Positions 37,650 through 51,400 of a stretch of 64,000 nucleotides of DNA are shown here, piece by piece. The notes below the pieces were generated by a model, which had not been told where the DNA came from, searched no databases, and saw nothing but the letters and a program-made list of their open reading frames with translations. The stretch covers positions 33,507,501 to 33,571,500 of the forward strand of contig NC_079878.1 of the NCBI RefSeq assembly GCF_029227915.1, given 5' to 3'. The translations under genes and the position numbers were made by a program. The stretch comes from Hydractinia symbiolongicarpus (lineage: Eukaryota > Cnidaria > Hydrozoa > Anthoathecata > Hydractiniidae). Position 1 is the first letter of the stretch, and each line of letters begins with the position of its first letter.

Positions 37650-39525
37650 ATTTAAAAAATCGTTCTGGAAATGAGTTTACTCACAGGGTACTTTCTTTGT
37701 ATACATTCGACTATACGGGCCAAGCCCGGGATTTACGGGAAATCGCGGGTTTTCGTTTTCCGGCGATTAAACCTCTTTCATTAAGCGTCTCATCAAAAAT
37801 GAAAACTTTTTTGAAAACTACTAGTCTCATGCGTTTTAGTGTTGAAAAAAAAATTTAAAAAATCGTTCGGGAAATGAGTTTACTCCCTGGGTACTTTCTT
37901 TGTATACATTCGACTATACGGGCCAAGCCCCGGATTTACGGGAAAACGCGGGATTTCGTTTGCCGGCGATTAAACCTCTTTCATTAAGCGTCTCATCAAA
38001 AATGAAAACATTTTTGAAAACTACAAGTCTCATGCGTTTTAGTGGTAAAAAAATAATATAAAAAATCGTTCGGGAAATGAGTTTACTCCCTGGGTACTTT
38101 ATTTGTATACTTTTGACTATACGGGCCAAGCCGGGATTTACGGGAAATCGCGGGTTTTCGTTTGCCGGCGATTAAACTTCTTTTATTCAGCGTCTCATCA
38201 AAAATGAAAACATTTTTAAAAACTACAAGTCTTATGCGTTTTAGTGGTGAAAAAATAATTTAAAAAATCGTTCTGGAAATGAGTTTACTCACAGGGTACT
38301 TTCTTTGTATACATTCGACTATACGTGCCAAGCCCGGGATTTACGAGAAATCGCGGGTTTTCGTTTGCCGGCGATTAAACTTCTTTTATTCAGCGTCTCA
38401 TCAAAAATGAAAACATTTTTAAAAACTACAAGTCTTATGCGTTTTAGTGGTGAAAAAATAATTTAAAAAATCGTTCTGGAAATGAGTTTACTCACAGGTT
38501 ACTTTCTTTGTATACTTTTGACTATACGGGCCAAGCCGGGATTTACGGGAAATCGCGGGTTTTCGTTTGCCGGCGATTAAACTTCTTTTATTCAGCGTCT
38601 CATCAAAAATGAAAACATTTTTAAAAACTACAAGTCTTATGCGTTTTAGTGGTGAAAAAATAATTTAAAAAATCGTTCTGGAAATGAGTTTACTCACAGG
38701 GTACTTTCTTTGTACACATTCGACTATACGGGCCAAGCCCGGGATTTACGGGAAATCGCGGGTTTTCGTTTTCCGGCGATTAAACCTCTTTCATTAAGCG
38801 TCTCATCAAAAATGAAAACTTTTTTGAAAACTACAAGTCTCATGCGTTTTAGTGTTGAAAAAAAAATTTAAAAAATCGTTCGGGAAATGAGTTTACTCCC
38901 TGGGTACTTTCTTTGTATACATTCGACTATACGAGCCAAGCCCCGGATTTACGGGAAAACGCGGGATTTCGTTTGCCGGCGATTAAACCTCTTTCATTAA
39001 GCGTCTCATCAAAAATGAAAACATTTTTGAAAACTACAAGTCTCATGCGTTTTAGTGGTAAAAAAATAATATAAAAAATCGTTCGGGAAATGAGTTTACT
39101 CCCTGGGTACTTTATTTGAATACTTTTGACTATACGGGCCAAGCCGGGATTTACGGGAAATCGCGGGTTTTCGTTTGCCGGCGATTAAACTTCTTTTATT
39201 CAGCGTCTCATCAAAAATGAAAACATTTTTAAAAACTACAAGTCTTATGCGTTTTAGTGGTGAAAAAATAATTTAAAAAATCGTTCTGCAAATGAATTTA
39301 CTCACAGGGTACTTTCTTTGCATACATTCGACTATACGTGCCAAGCCCGGGATTTACGAGAAATCGCGGGTTTTCGTTTGCCGGCGATTAAACTTCTTTT
39401 ATTCAGCGTCTCATCAAAAATGAAAACATTTTTAAAAACTACAAGTCTTATGCGTTTTAGTGGTGAAAAAATAATTTAAAAAATCGTTCTGGAAATGAGT
39501 TTACTCACAGGGTACTTTCTTTGTA
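37650..39525 (+). repeat. Five-monomer tandem duplication (1,013 bp) inside copy A
   Basis: About 37,650-38,512 matches 38,663-39,525. Each copy has the GTTTTCCGG monomer with AAAACTTTTTTG, then a CCCCGGATT monomer whose end switches to GTGGTAAAAAAATAATATA, then TTATTTG(T/A)ATAC, then ACGTGCC monomers. Small differences are ACTAGTCTC against ACAAGTCTC, GTATAC against GTACAC, and GGGCC against GAGCC. The same arrangement is present in copy B 13,090 bp to the right, so it predates the A/B duplication. Confidence 0.82.
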
Positions 39526-39687
39526 TACATTCGACTATACGGGCCAAGCCCGGGATTTACGGGAAATCGCGGGTTTTCGTTTTCCGGCGATTAAACCTCT
39601 TTCATTAAGCGTCTCATCAAAAATGAAAACTTTTTTGAAAACTACAAGTCTCATGCGTTTTAGTGTTGAAAAAAAAATTTAAAAAAT

Positions 39688-39816
39688 CGTTCGGGAAATG
39701 AGTTTTCGTTCTCCGGCAATTAAACCTCTTTCATTAAGCGTCTCATCAAAAATGAAAACATTTTTGAAAACTACAAGTCTCATGCGTTTTAGTGTTGAAA
39801 AATTAATTTAAAAAAT
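39688..39816 (+). repeat. Truncated 129-bp monomer (74-bp internal deletion), copy A
   Basis: The next landmark follows after 129 bp instead of 203. The sequence reads GGGAAATGAGTTTTCG (39,694-39,709), joining the GAGTTT of the front of the monomer to the GAGTTTTCG of its middle; the ACTCCC...ATCGC segment is missing. In intact monomers such as the one at 35,640 the two GAGTTT copies lie 74 bp apart (35,647 and 35,721), exactly the missing length. That fits slippage or end joining at a 6-bp direct repeat. The monomer also carries the private change GTTCTCCGG. It lacks the GTATA/TATAC dyad and half of the AATCGC/GCGATT dyad. Confidence 0.92.
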
Positions 39817-42800
39817 CGTTCGGGAAATGAGTTTACTCCCTGGGTACTTTATTTGTATACTTTTGACTATACGGGCCGAGTCCGGGATTTACGGGAAATC
39901 GCGGATTTTAGTTTGCCGGTGATTAAACTGCTTTTATTCAGCGTCTCATCAAAAATGAAAACATTTTTGAAAACTACAAGTCTCATGCGTTTTAGTGGTG
40001 AAAAAATAATTTAAAAAATCGTTCGGGAAATGAGTTTACTCCCTGGGTACTTTCTTTGCATACTTTTGACTATACGGGCCAAGCCGGGATTTACGGGAAA
40101 TCGCGGGTTTTCGTTTGCCGGCGATTAAACTTCTTTTATTCAGCGTCTCATCAAAAATGTAAACATTTTTAAAAACTACAAGTCTGATGCATTTTAGTGG
40201 TGAAAAAATAATTTAAAAAATCGTTCTGGAAATGAGTTTACTCACAGGGTACTTTCTTTGTATACATTCGACTATACGGGCCAAGCACGGGATTTACGGG
40301 AAATCGCGGGTTTTCGTTTTCCGGCGATTAAACCTCTTTCATTAAGCGTCTCATCAAAAATGAAAACTTTTTTGAAAACTACAAGTCTCATGCGTTTTAG
40401 TGTTGAAAAAAAAATTTAAAAAATCGTTCGGGAAATGAGTTTACTCCCTGGGTACTTTCTTTGTATACATTCGACTATACGGGCCAAGCCCCGGATTTAC
40501 GGGAAAACGCGGGATTTCGTTTGCCGGCGATTAAACTTCTTTTATTCAGCGTCTCATCAAAAATGAAAACATTTTTAAAAACTACAAGTCTTATGCGTTT
40601 TAGTGGTGAAAAAATAATTTAAAAAATCGTTCTGGAAATGAGTTTACTCACAGGGTACTTTCTTTGTATACTTTTGACTATACGGGCCAAGCCGGGATTT
40701 ACGGGAAATCGCGGGTTTTCGTTTGCCGGCGATTAAACTGCTTTTATTCAGCGTCTCATCAAAAATGAAAACATTTTAAAAAACTACAAGTCTTATGCGT
40801 TTTAGTGGTGAAAAAATAATTTAAAAAATCGTTCTGGAAATGAGTTTACTCACAGGGTACTTTCTTTGTATACATTCGACTATACGGGCCAAGCCCGGGA
40901 TTTACGGGAAATCGCGGGTTTTCGTTTTCCGGCGATTAAACCTCTTTCATTAAGCGTCTCATCAAAAATGAAAACTTTTTTGAAAACTACAAGTCTCATG
41001 CGTTTTAGTGTTGAAAAAAAAATTTAAAAAATCGTTCGGGAAATGAGTTTACTCCCTGGGTACTTTCTTTGTATACATTCGACTATACGAGCCAAGCCCC
41101 GGATTTACGGGAAAACGCGGGATTTCGTTTGCCGGCGATTAAACCTCTTTCATTAAGCGTCTCATCAAAAATGAAAACATTTTTGAAAACTACAAGTCTC
41201 ATGCGTTTTAGTGGTAAAAAAATAATATAAAAAATCGTTCGGGAAATGAGTTTACTCCCTGGGTACTTTATTTGTATACTTTTGACTATACGGGCCAAGC
41301 CGGGATTTACGGGAAATCGCGGGATTTCGTTTGCCGGCGATTAAACTTCTTTCATTCAGCGTCTCATCAAAAATGAAAACTTTTTTGAAAACTACAAGTC
41401 TCATGCGTTTTAGTGGTGAAAAAATAATTTAAAAATTGTTCGGGAAATGAGTTTACTCCCTGGGTACTTTCTTTGCATACTTTTGACTATACGGGCCAAG
41501 CCGGGATTTACGGGAAATCGCGGGTTTTCGTTTGCCGGCGATTAAACTTCTTTTATTCAGCGTCTCATCAAAAATGTAAACATTTTTAAAAACTACAAGT
41601 CTGATGCATTTTAGTGGTGAAAAAATAATTTAAAAAATCGTTCTGGAAATAAGTTTACTCACAGGGTACTTTCTTTGTATACATTCGACTATACGGGCCA
41701 AGCCCGGGATTTACGGGAAATCGCGGGTTTTCGTTTTCCGGCGATTAAACCTCTTTCATTAAGCGTCTCATCAAAAATGAAAACTTTTTTGAAAACTACA
41801 AGTCTCATGCGTTTTAGTGTTGAAAAAAAAATTTAAAAAATCGTTCGGGAAATGAGTTTACTCTCTGGGTACTTTCTTTGTATACTTTTGACTATACGGG
41901 CCAAGCCGGGATTTACGGGAAATCGCGGGTTTTCGTTTGCCGGCGATTAAACTTCTTTTATTCAGCGTCTCATCAAAAATGTAAACATTTTTAAAAACTA
42001 CAAGTCTGATGCGTTTTAGTGGTGGAAAAATAATTTAAAAAATCGTTCTGGAAATGAGTTTACTCACAGGGTACTTTCTTTGTATACATTCGACTATACG
42101 GGCCAAGCCCGGGATTTACGGGAAATCGCGAGTTTTCGTTTTCCGGCAATTAAACCTCTTTCATTAAGCGTCTCATCAAAAATGAAAACATTTTTGAAAA
42201 CTACAAGTCTCATGCGTTTTAGCGTTGAAAAAAAAATTTAAAAAATCGTTCGGGAAATGAGTTTACTCCCTGGGTACTTTCTTTGTATACATTCGACTAT
42301 ACGGGCCAAGCCCCGGATTTACGGGAAAACGCGGGATTTCGTTTGCCGGCGATTAAACCTCTTTCATTAAGCGTCTCATCAAAAATGAAAACATTTTTTA
42401 AAACTACAAGTCTCATGCGTTTTAGTGGTGAAAAATTAATTTAAAAAATCGTTCGGGAAATGAGTTTACTCCCTGGGTACTATCTTTGTATACATTCGAC
42501 TATACGGGCCAAGCCCCGGATTTACGGGAAAACGCAAGATTTCGTTTGCCGGCGATTAAACCTCTTTCATTAAGCGTCTCATTAAAAATGAAAACATTTT
42601 TGAAAACTACAAGTCTCATGCGTTTTAGTGGTGAAAAAATAATTTAAAAAATCGTTCGGGAAATGAGTTTACTCCCTGGGTACTTTCTTTGTATACTTTT
42701 GACTATACGGGCCGAGTCCGGGATTTACGGGAAATCGCGGATTTTCGTTTCCCGGCGATTAAACTTCTTTTGTTCAGCGTCCCATCAAATATGAAAATAT

Positions 42801-45394
42801 TTTTGAAAACTACAAGTCTCATGCGTTTAGTGGTAAAAAAATAATATAAAAAATCGTTCGGGAAATGAGTTTACTCCCTGGGTACTTTCTTTGTATACTT
42901 TTGACTATACGGGCCAAGCCGGGATTTACGGGAAATCGCGGGTTTTCGTTTGCCGGCGATTAAACTTCTTTTATTCAGCGTCTCATCAAAAATGAAAACA
43001 TTTTTAAAAACTACAAGTCTTATGCGTTTTAGTGGTGAAAAAATAATTTAAAAAATCGTTCTGGAAATGAGTTTACTCACAGGGTACTTTCTTTGTATAC
43101 ATTCGACTATACGTGCCAAGCCCGGGATTTACGAGAAATCGCGGGTTTTCGTTTGCCGGCGATTAAACTTCTTTTATTCAGCGTCTCATCAAAAATGAAA
43201 ACATTTTTGAAAACTACAAGTCTGATGCGTTTTAGTGGTGAAAAAATAATTTAAAAAATCGTTCTGGAAATGAGTTTACTCACAGGGTACTTTCTTTGTA
43301 TACATTCGACTATACGGGCCAAGCCCGGGATTTACGGGAAATTGCGGGTTTTCGTTTTCCGGCGATTAAACCTCTTTCATTAGGCGTCTCATCAAAAATG
43401 AAAACATTTTTGAAAACTACAAGTCTCATGCGTTTTAGTGTTGAAAAAAAAATTTGAAAAATCGTTCGGGAATGGAGTTTACTCCCTGGGTACTTTCTTT
43501 GTATACATTCGACTATACGGGCCAAGTCCCGGATTTACGGGAAAACGCGGGATTTCGTTTGCCGGCGATTAAACCTCTTTCATTAAGCGTCTCATCAAAA
43601 ATGAAAACATTTTTTAAAACTACAAGTCTCATGCGTTTTAGTGGTGAAAAAATAATTTAAAAAATCGTTCGGGAAATGAGTTTACTACCTGGGTACTTTA
43701 TTTGTATACTTTTGACTATACGGGCCGAGTCCGGGATTTACGGGAAATCGCGGATTTTCGTTTGCCGGCGATTAAACTGCTTTTATTCAGCGTCTCATCA
43801 AAAATGAAAACATTTTTGAAAACTACAAGTCTCATGCGTTTTAGTGGTGAAAAAATAATTTAAAAAATCGTTCGGGAAATGAGTTTACTCCCTGGGTACT
43901 TTCTTTGTATACTTTTGACTATACGGGCCAAGCCGGGATTTACGGGAAATTGCGGGTTTTCGTTTGCCGGCGATTAAACTTCTTTTATTCAGCGTCCCAT
44001 CAAATATGAAAATATTTTTGAAAACTACAAGTCTCATGCGTTTAGTGGTAAAAAAATAATATAAAAAATCTTTCGGGAAATGAGTTTACTCCCTGGGTAC
44101 TTTCTTTGTATACTTTTGACTATACGGGCCGAGTCCGGGATTTACGGGAAATCGCGGATTTTCGTTTCCTGGCGATTAAACTTCTTTTATTCAGCGTCCC
44201 ATCAAATATGAAAATATTTTTGAAAACTACAAGTCTCATGCGTTTAGTGGTAAAAAAATAATATAAAAAATCGTTCGGGAAATGAATTTACTCCCTGGGT
44301 ACTTTCTTTGTATACTTTTGACTATACGGGCCAAGCCGGGATTTACGGGAAATCGCGGGTTTTCGTTTGCCGGCGATTAAACTTCTTTTATTCAGCGTCT
44401 CATCAAAAATGAAAACATTTTTAAAAACTACAAGTCTTATGCGTTTTAGTGGTGAAAAAATAATTTAAAAAATCGTTCGGGAAATGAGTTTACTCCCTGG
44501 GTACTTTCTTTGTATACTTTTGACTATACGGGCCAAGCCGGGATTTACGGGAAATCTCGGATTTTCGTTTCCCGGCGATTAAACTTCTTTTATTCAGCGT
44601 CCCATCAAATATGAAAATATTTTCGAAAACTACAAGTCTCATGCGTTTAGTGGTAAAAAAATAATATAAAAAATCGTTCGGGAAATGAATTTACTCCCTG
44701 GGTACTTTCTTTGTATACTTTTGACTACACGGGCCAAGCCGGGGTTTACGGGAAATCGCGGGTTTTCGTTTGCCGGCGATTAAACTTCTTTTATTCAGCG
44801 TCTCATCAAAAATGAAAACATTTTTAAAAACTACAAGTCTTATGCGTTTTAGTGGTGAAAAAATAATTTAAAAAATCGCTCTGGAAATGAGTTTACTCAC
44901 AGGGTACTTTCTTTGTATACATTCGACTATACGTGCCAAGCCCGGGATTTACGAGAAATCGCGGGTTTTCGTTTGCCGGCGATTAAACTTCTTTTATTCA
45001 GCGTCTCATCAAAAATGAAAACATTTTTGAAAACTACAAGTCTGATGCGTTTTAGTGGTGAAAAAATAATTTAAAAAATCGTTCTGGAAATGAGTTTACT
45101 CACAGGGTACTTTCTTTGTATACATTCGACTATACGGGCCAAGCCCGGGATTTACGGGAAATTGCGGGTTTTCGTTTTCCGGCGATTAAACCTCTTTCAT
45201 TAGGCGTCTCATCAAAAATGAAAACATTTTTGAAAACTACAAGTCTCATGCGTTTTAGTGTTGAAAAAAAAATTTAAAAAATCGTTCGGGAATCGAGTTT
45301 ACTCCCTGGGTACTTTCTTTGTATACATTCGACTATACGGGCCAAGTCCCGGATTTACGGGAAAACGCGGGATTTCGTTTGCCGGCGATTAAAC

Positions 45395-45401
45395 CTCTTT
45401 T
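45395..45401 (+). other. Junction of a 405-bp (two-monomer) deletion in copy B
   Basis: Left of this point B follows A at 13,495 bp; right of it, at 13,090 bp. The missing piece corresponds to 31,906-32,310 of A. The joined monomer is a hybrid: AAACCTCTTT from the CCTCTTTCATTA class is followed by TATTCAGCGTCCC from the GTCCC-tail class. The two parents share TCTTT at the join, so the exact point is ambiguous by five bases. Register within the monomer is preserved, as expected for unequal exchange between monomers. Confidence 0.92.
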
Positions 45402-48400
45402 ATTCAGCGTCCCATCAAATATGAAAATATTTTTGAAAACTACAAGTCTCATGCGTTTAGTGGTAAAAAAATAATATAAAAAATCGTTCGGGAAATGAGT
45501 TTACTCCCTGGGTACTTTCTTTGTATACTTTTGACTATACGGGCCAAGCCGGGATTTACGGGAAATCGCGGGTTTTCGTTTGCCGGCGATTAAACTTCTT
45601 TTATTCAGCGTCTCATCAAAAATGAAAACATTTTTAAAAACTACAAGTCTTATGCGTTTTAGTGGTGAAAAAATAATTTAAAAAATCGTTCGGGAAATGA
45701 GTTTACTCCCTGGGTACTTTCTTTGTATACTTTTGACTATACGGGCCAAGCCGGGATTTACGGGAAATCTCGGGTTTTCGTTTGCCGGCGATTAAACTTC
45801 TTTTATTCAGCGTCTCATCAAAAATGAAAACATTTTTAAAAACTACAAGTCTTATGCGTTTTAGTGGTAAAAAAATAATTTAAAAAATCGTTTTGGAAAT
45901 GAGTTTACTCCCTGGGTACTTTCTTTGTATACATTCGACTATACGTGCCAAGCCTGGGATTTACGAGAAATCGCGGGTTTTCGTTTGCCGGCGATTAAAC
46001 TTCTTTTATTCTGCGTCTCATCAAAAATGAAAACATTTTTGAAAACTACAAGTCTCATGCGTTTTAGTGGTGAAAAAATAATTTAAAAAATCGTTCTGGA
46101 AATGAGTTTACTCACAGGGTACTTTCTTTGTATACATTTGACTATACGGGCCAAGCCCGGGATTTACGGGAAATCGCGGGTTTTCGATTGCCGGCGAATA
46201 AACTTCTTTTATTCAGCGTCTCATCAAAAATGAAAACATTTTTAAAAACTACAAGTCTTATGCGTTTTAGTGGGGAAAGTATAATTTAAAAAATCGTTCT
46301 GGAAATGAGTTTACTTCCTGGGTACTTTCTTTGTATACTTTTGACTATACGGGCCGAGTCCGGGATTTAGGGAAATCGCAGGTTTTCGTTTGCCGGCGAT
46401 TAAACTGCTTTTATTCAGTGTCTCATCAAAAATGAAAACATTTTTGAAAACTACAAGTCTCATGCGTTTTAGTGGTGAAAAAGTAATTTAAAAAATCGTT
46501 CGGGAAATGATTTTACTCCCTGGGTACTTTCTTTGTATACTTTTGACTATACGGGCCGAGTCCGGGATTTAGGGAAATTGCAGGTTTTCGTTTGCCGGCA
46601 ATTAAACTGCTTTTATTCAGCGTCTCATTAAAAATGAAAACATTTTTGAAAACTACAAGTCTCATGCGTTTTAGTGGTGAAAAAATAATTTAAAAAATCG
46701 TTCGGGAAATGAGTTTATTCCCTGGGTACTTTCTTTGTATACTTTTGACTATACGGGCCAAGCCGGGATTTACGGGAAATCGCGGGTTTTCGTTTGCCGG
46801 CGATTAAACTTCTTTTATTCAGCGTCTCATCAAAAATGTAAGCATTTTTAAAAACTACAAGTGTGATGCGTTTTAGTGGTGAAAAAATAATTCAAAAAAT
46901 CGTTCTGGAAATGAGTTTACTCACAGGGTACTTTCTTTGTATACATTCGACTATACGGGCCAAGCCCGGGATTTACGGGAAATCGCGAGTTTTCGTTTTC
47001 CGGCGATTAAACCTCTTTCATTAAGCGTCTCATTAAAAATGAAAACATTTTTGAAAACTACAAGTCTCATGCGTTTTTGTGTTGAAAAAAAATTTTAAAA
47101 AATCGTTCGGGAAATGAGTTTACTTCCTGGGTACTTTCTTTGTATACATTCGACTATACGGGCCAAGCCCCAGATTTACGGGAAATCGCGGGTTTTCGTT
47201 TGCCGGCGATTAAACTTCTTTTATTCAGCGTCTCATCAAAAATGAAAAAATTTTTAAAAACTACAAGTCTTATGCGTTTTAGTGGTGAAAAAGTAATTTA
47301 AAAAATCGTTCGGGAAATGATTTTACTCCCTGGGTACTTTCTTTGTATATTTTTGACTATACGGGCCAAGCCCGGGATTTACGGGAAATCGCGGGTTTTC
47401 GTTTGCCGGCGATTAAACTTCTTTTATTCAGCGTCTCATCAAAAATGAAAACATTTTTAAAAACTACAAGTCTTATGCGTTTTAGTGGGGAAATTATAAT
47501 TTAAAAAATCGTCCTGGAAATGAGTTTACTCCCTGGGTACTTTCTTTGTATACTTTTGACTATACGGGCCGAGTCCGGGATTTAGGGAAATTGCAGGTTT
47601 TCGTTTGCCGGCGATTAAACTGCTTTTATTCAGCGTCTCATTAAAAATGAAAACATTTTTGAAAACTACAAGTCTCATGCGTTTTAGTGGTGAAAAAATA
47701 ATTTAAAAAATCGTTCGGGAAATGAGTTTATTCCCTGGGTACTTTCTTTGTATACTTTTGACTATACGGGCCAAGCCGGGATTTACGGGAAATCGCGGGT
47801 TTTCGTTTGCCGGCGATTAAACTTCTTTTATTCAGCGTCTCATCAAAAATGTAAACATTTTTAAAAACTACAAGTGTGATGCGTTTTAGTGGTGAAAAAA
47901 TAATTCAAAAAATCGTTCTGGAAATGAGTTTACTCACAGGGTACTTTCTTTGTATACATTCGACTATACGGGCCAAGCCCGGTATTTACGGGAAATCGCG
48001 AGTTTTCGTTTTCCGGCGATTAAACCTCTTTCATTAAGCGTCTCATCAAAAATGAAAACATTTTTGAAAACTACAAGTCTCATGCGTTTTAGTGTTGAAA
48101 AAAAATTTTAAAAAATCGTTCGGGAAATGAGTTTACTCCCTGGGTACTTTCTTTGTATACATTCGACTATACGGGCCAAGCCCCGGATTTACGGGAAAAC
48201 GCGGGATTTCGTTTGCCGGCGATTAAACCTCTATCATTAAGCGTCTCATAAAAAATGAAAACATTTTTTAGAACTACAAGTCTCATGCGTTTTAGTGGTG
48301 AAAAAATAATTTAAAAAATCGTTCGGGAAATGAGTTTACTCCCTGGGTACTGTATTTGTATACTTTTGACTATACGGGCCGAGTCCGGGATTTACGGGAA

Positions 48401-51400
48401 ATCGCGGATTATAGTTTGCCGACGATTAAACTGCTTTTATTCAGCGTCTCATCAAAAATGAAAACATTTTTGAAAACTACAAGTCTCATGCGTTTTAGTG
48501 GTGAAAAAATAATTTAAAAAATCGTTCGGGAAATGAGTTTACTCCCTGGGTACTTTCTTTGTATACTTTTGACTATACGGGCCAAGCCGGGATTTACGGG
48601 AAATCGCGGGTTTTCGTTTGCCGGCGATTAAACTTCTTTTATTCAGCGTCTCATCAAAAATGTAAACATTTTTAAAAACTACAAGTCTGATGCGTTTTAG
48701 TGGTGAAAAAATAATTTAAAAAATCGTTCTGGAAATGAGTTTACTCACAGGGTACTTTCTTTGTATACATTCGACTATACGGGCCAAGCCCGGGATTTAC
48801 GGGAAATCGCGAGTTTTCGTTTTCCGGCAATTAAACCTCTTTCATTAAGCGTCTCATCAAAAATGAAAACATTTTTAAAAACTACAAGTCTCATGCATTT
48901 TAATGTTGAAAAAAAAATTTAAAAAATCGTTCGGGAAATGAGTTTACTCCCTGGGTACTTTCTTTGTATACATTCGACTATACGGGCCAAGCCCCGGATT
49001 TACGGGAAAACGCGGGATTTCGTTTGCCGGCGATTAAACCTCTTTCATTAAGCGTCTCATCAAAAATGAAAACATTTTTTAAAACTACAAGTCTCATGCG
49101 TTTTAGTGGTGAAAAATTAATTTAAAAAATCGTTCGGGAAATGAATTTACTCCCTGGGTACTTTATTTGTATACTTTTGACTATACGGGCCGAGTCCGGG
49201 ATTTACGGGAAATCGCGGATTTTAGTTTGCCGGTGATTAAACTGCTTTTATTCAGCGTCTCATCAAAAATGAAAACATTTTTGAAAACTACAAGTCTCAT
49301 GCGTTTTAGTGGTGAAAAAATAATTTAAAAATTGTTCGGGAAATGAGTTTACTCCCTGGGTACTTTCTTTGCATACTTTTGACTATACGGGCCAAGCCGG
49401 GATTTACGGGAAATCGCGGGTTTTCGTTTGCCGGCGATTAAACTTCTTTTATTCAGCGTCTCATCAAAAATGTAAACATTTTTAAAAACTACAAGTCTGA
49501 TGCATTTTAGTGGTGAAAAAATAATTTAAAAAATCGTTCTGGAAATAAGTTTACTCACAGGGTACTTTCTTTGTATACATTCGACTATACGGGCCAAGCC
49601 CGGGATTTACGGGAAATCGCGGGTTTTCGTTTTCCGGCGATTAAACCTCTTTTATTAAGCGTCTCATCAAAAATGAAAACTTTTTTGAAAACTACAAGTC
49701 TCATGCGTTTTAGTGTTGAAAAAAAAATTTAAAAAATCGTTCGGGAAATGAGTTTACTCTCTGGGTACTTTCTTTGTATACTTTTGACTATACGGGCCAA
49801 GCCGGGATTTACGGGAAATCGCGGGTTTTCGTTTGCCGGCGATTAAACTTCTTTTATTCAGCGTCTCATCAAAAATGTAAACATTTTTAAAAACTACAAG
49901 TCTGATGCGTTTTAGTGGTGAAAAAATAATTTAAAAAATCGTTCTGGAAATGAGTTTACTCACAGGGTACTTTCTTTGTATACATTCGACTATACGGGCC
50001 AAGCCCGGGATTTACGAGAAATCGCGAGTTTTCGTTTTCCGGCAATTAAACCTCTTTCATTAAGCGTCTCATCAAAAATGAAAACATTTTTGAAAACTAC
50101 AAGTCTCATGCGTTTTAGTGTTGAAAAAAAAATTTAAAAAATCGTTCGGGAAATGAGTTTACTCCTTGGGTACTTTCTTTGTATACATTCGACTATACGG
50201 GCCAAGCCCCGGATTTACGGGAAAACGCGGGATTTCGTTTGCCGGCGATTAAACCTCTTTCATTAAGCGTCTCATCAAAAATGAAAACATTTTTTAAAAC
50301 TACAAGTCTCATGCGTTTTAGTGGTGAAAAATTAATTTAAAAAATCGTTCGGGAAATGAGTTTACTCCCTGGGTACTTTATTTGTATACTTTTGACTATA
50401 CGGGCCGAGTCCGGGATTTACGGGAAATCGCGGATTTTAGTTTGCCGGTGATTAAACTGCTTTTATTCAGCGTCTCATCAAAAATGAAAACATTTTTGAA
50501 AACTACAAGTCTCATGCGTTTAAGTGGTGAAAAAATAATTTAAAAAATCGTTCGGGAAATGAGTTTACTCCCTGGGTACTTTCTTTGCATACTTTTGACT
50601 ATACGGGCCAAGCCGGGATTTACGGGAAATCGCGGGTTTTCGTTTGCCGGCGATTAAACTTCTTTTATTCAGCGTCTCATCAAAAATGTAAACATTTTTA
50701 AAAACTACAAGTCTGATGCATTTTAGTGGTGAAAAAATAATTTAAAAAATCGTTCTGGAAATGAGTTTACTCACAGGGTACTTTCTTTGTATACATTCGA
50801 CTATACGGGCCAAGCCCGGGATTTACGGGAAATCGCGGGTTTTCGTTTTCCGGCGATTAAACCTCTTTCATTAAGCGTCTCATCAAAAATGAAAACTTTT
50901 TTGAAAACTACTAGTCTCATGCGTTTTAGTGTTGAAAAAAAAATTTAAAAAATCGTTCGGGAAATGAGTTTACTCCCTGGGTACTTTCTTTGTATACATT
51001 CGACTATACGGGCCAAGCCCCGGATTTACGGGAAAACGCGGGATTTCGTTTGCCGGCGATTAAACCTCTTTCATTAAGCGTCTCATCAAAAATGAAAACA
51101 TTTTTGAAAACTACAAGTCTCATGCGTTTTAGTGGTAAAAAAATAATATAAAAAATCGTTCGGGAAATGAGTTTACTCCCTGGGTACTTTATTTGTATAC
51201 TTTTGACTATACGGGCCAAGCCGGGATTTACGGGAAATCGCGGGTTTTCGTTTGCCGGCGATTAAACTTCTTTTATTCAGCGTCTCATCAAAAATGAAAA
51301 CATTTTTAAAAACTACAAGTCTTATGCGTTTTAGTGGTGAAAAAATAATTTAAAAAATCGTTCTGGAAATGAGTTTACTCACAGGGTACTTTCTTTGTAT

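Larger units (their letters stand above)
28943..42437 (+). repeat. Large higher-order unit, copy A (13,495 bp, ~67 monomers)
   Basis: Copy A is followed directly by copy B at an offset of exactly 13,495 bp, seen for example from 29,815 to 43,310, until the deletion in B, then 13,090 bp (37,914 to 51,004; 38,927 to 52,017; 41,083 to 54,173). It contains extra material relative to C between about 37.3 and 41.3 kb, largely five-monomer duplications and one truncated monomer. The stretch 41,329-41,390 is a junction hybrid, with GGGATTTCG and CTTTCATTCAGCG that B lacks; after it the sequence returns to the unit end shared with C. I noticed three substitutions against B: 30,380 T/G, 29,277 A/G and 36,756 T/A. 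More may exist. Confidence 0.9.

Noticed and set aside
41329-41400. Possible insertion of foreign sequence at the A/B boundary
   Set aside because: The unusual string (GGGATTTCG...CTTTCATTCAGCG...AAAACTTTTTTG) is fully explained as a hybrid of two local monomer classes.
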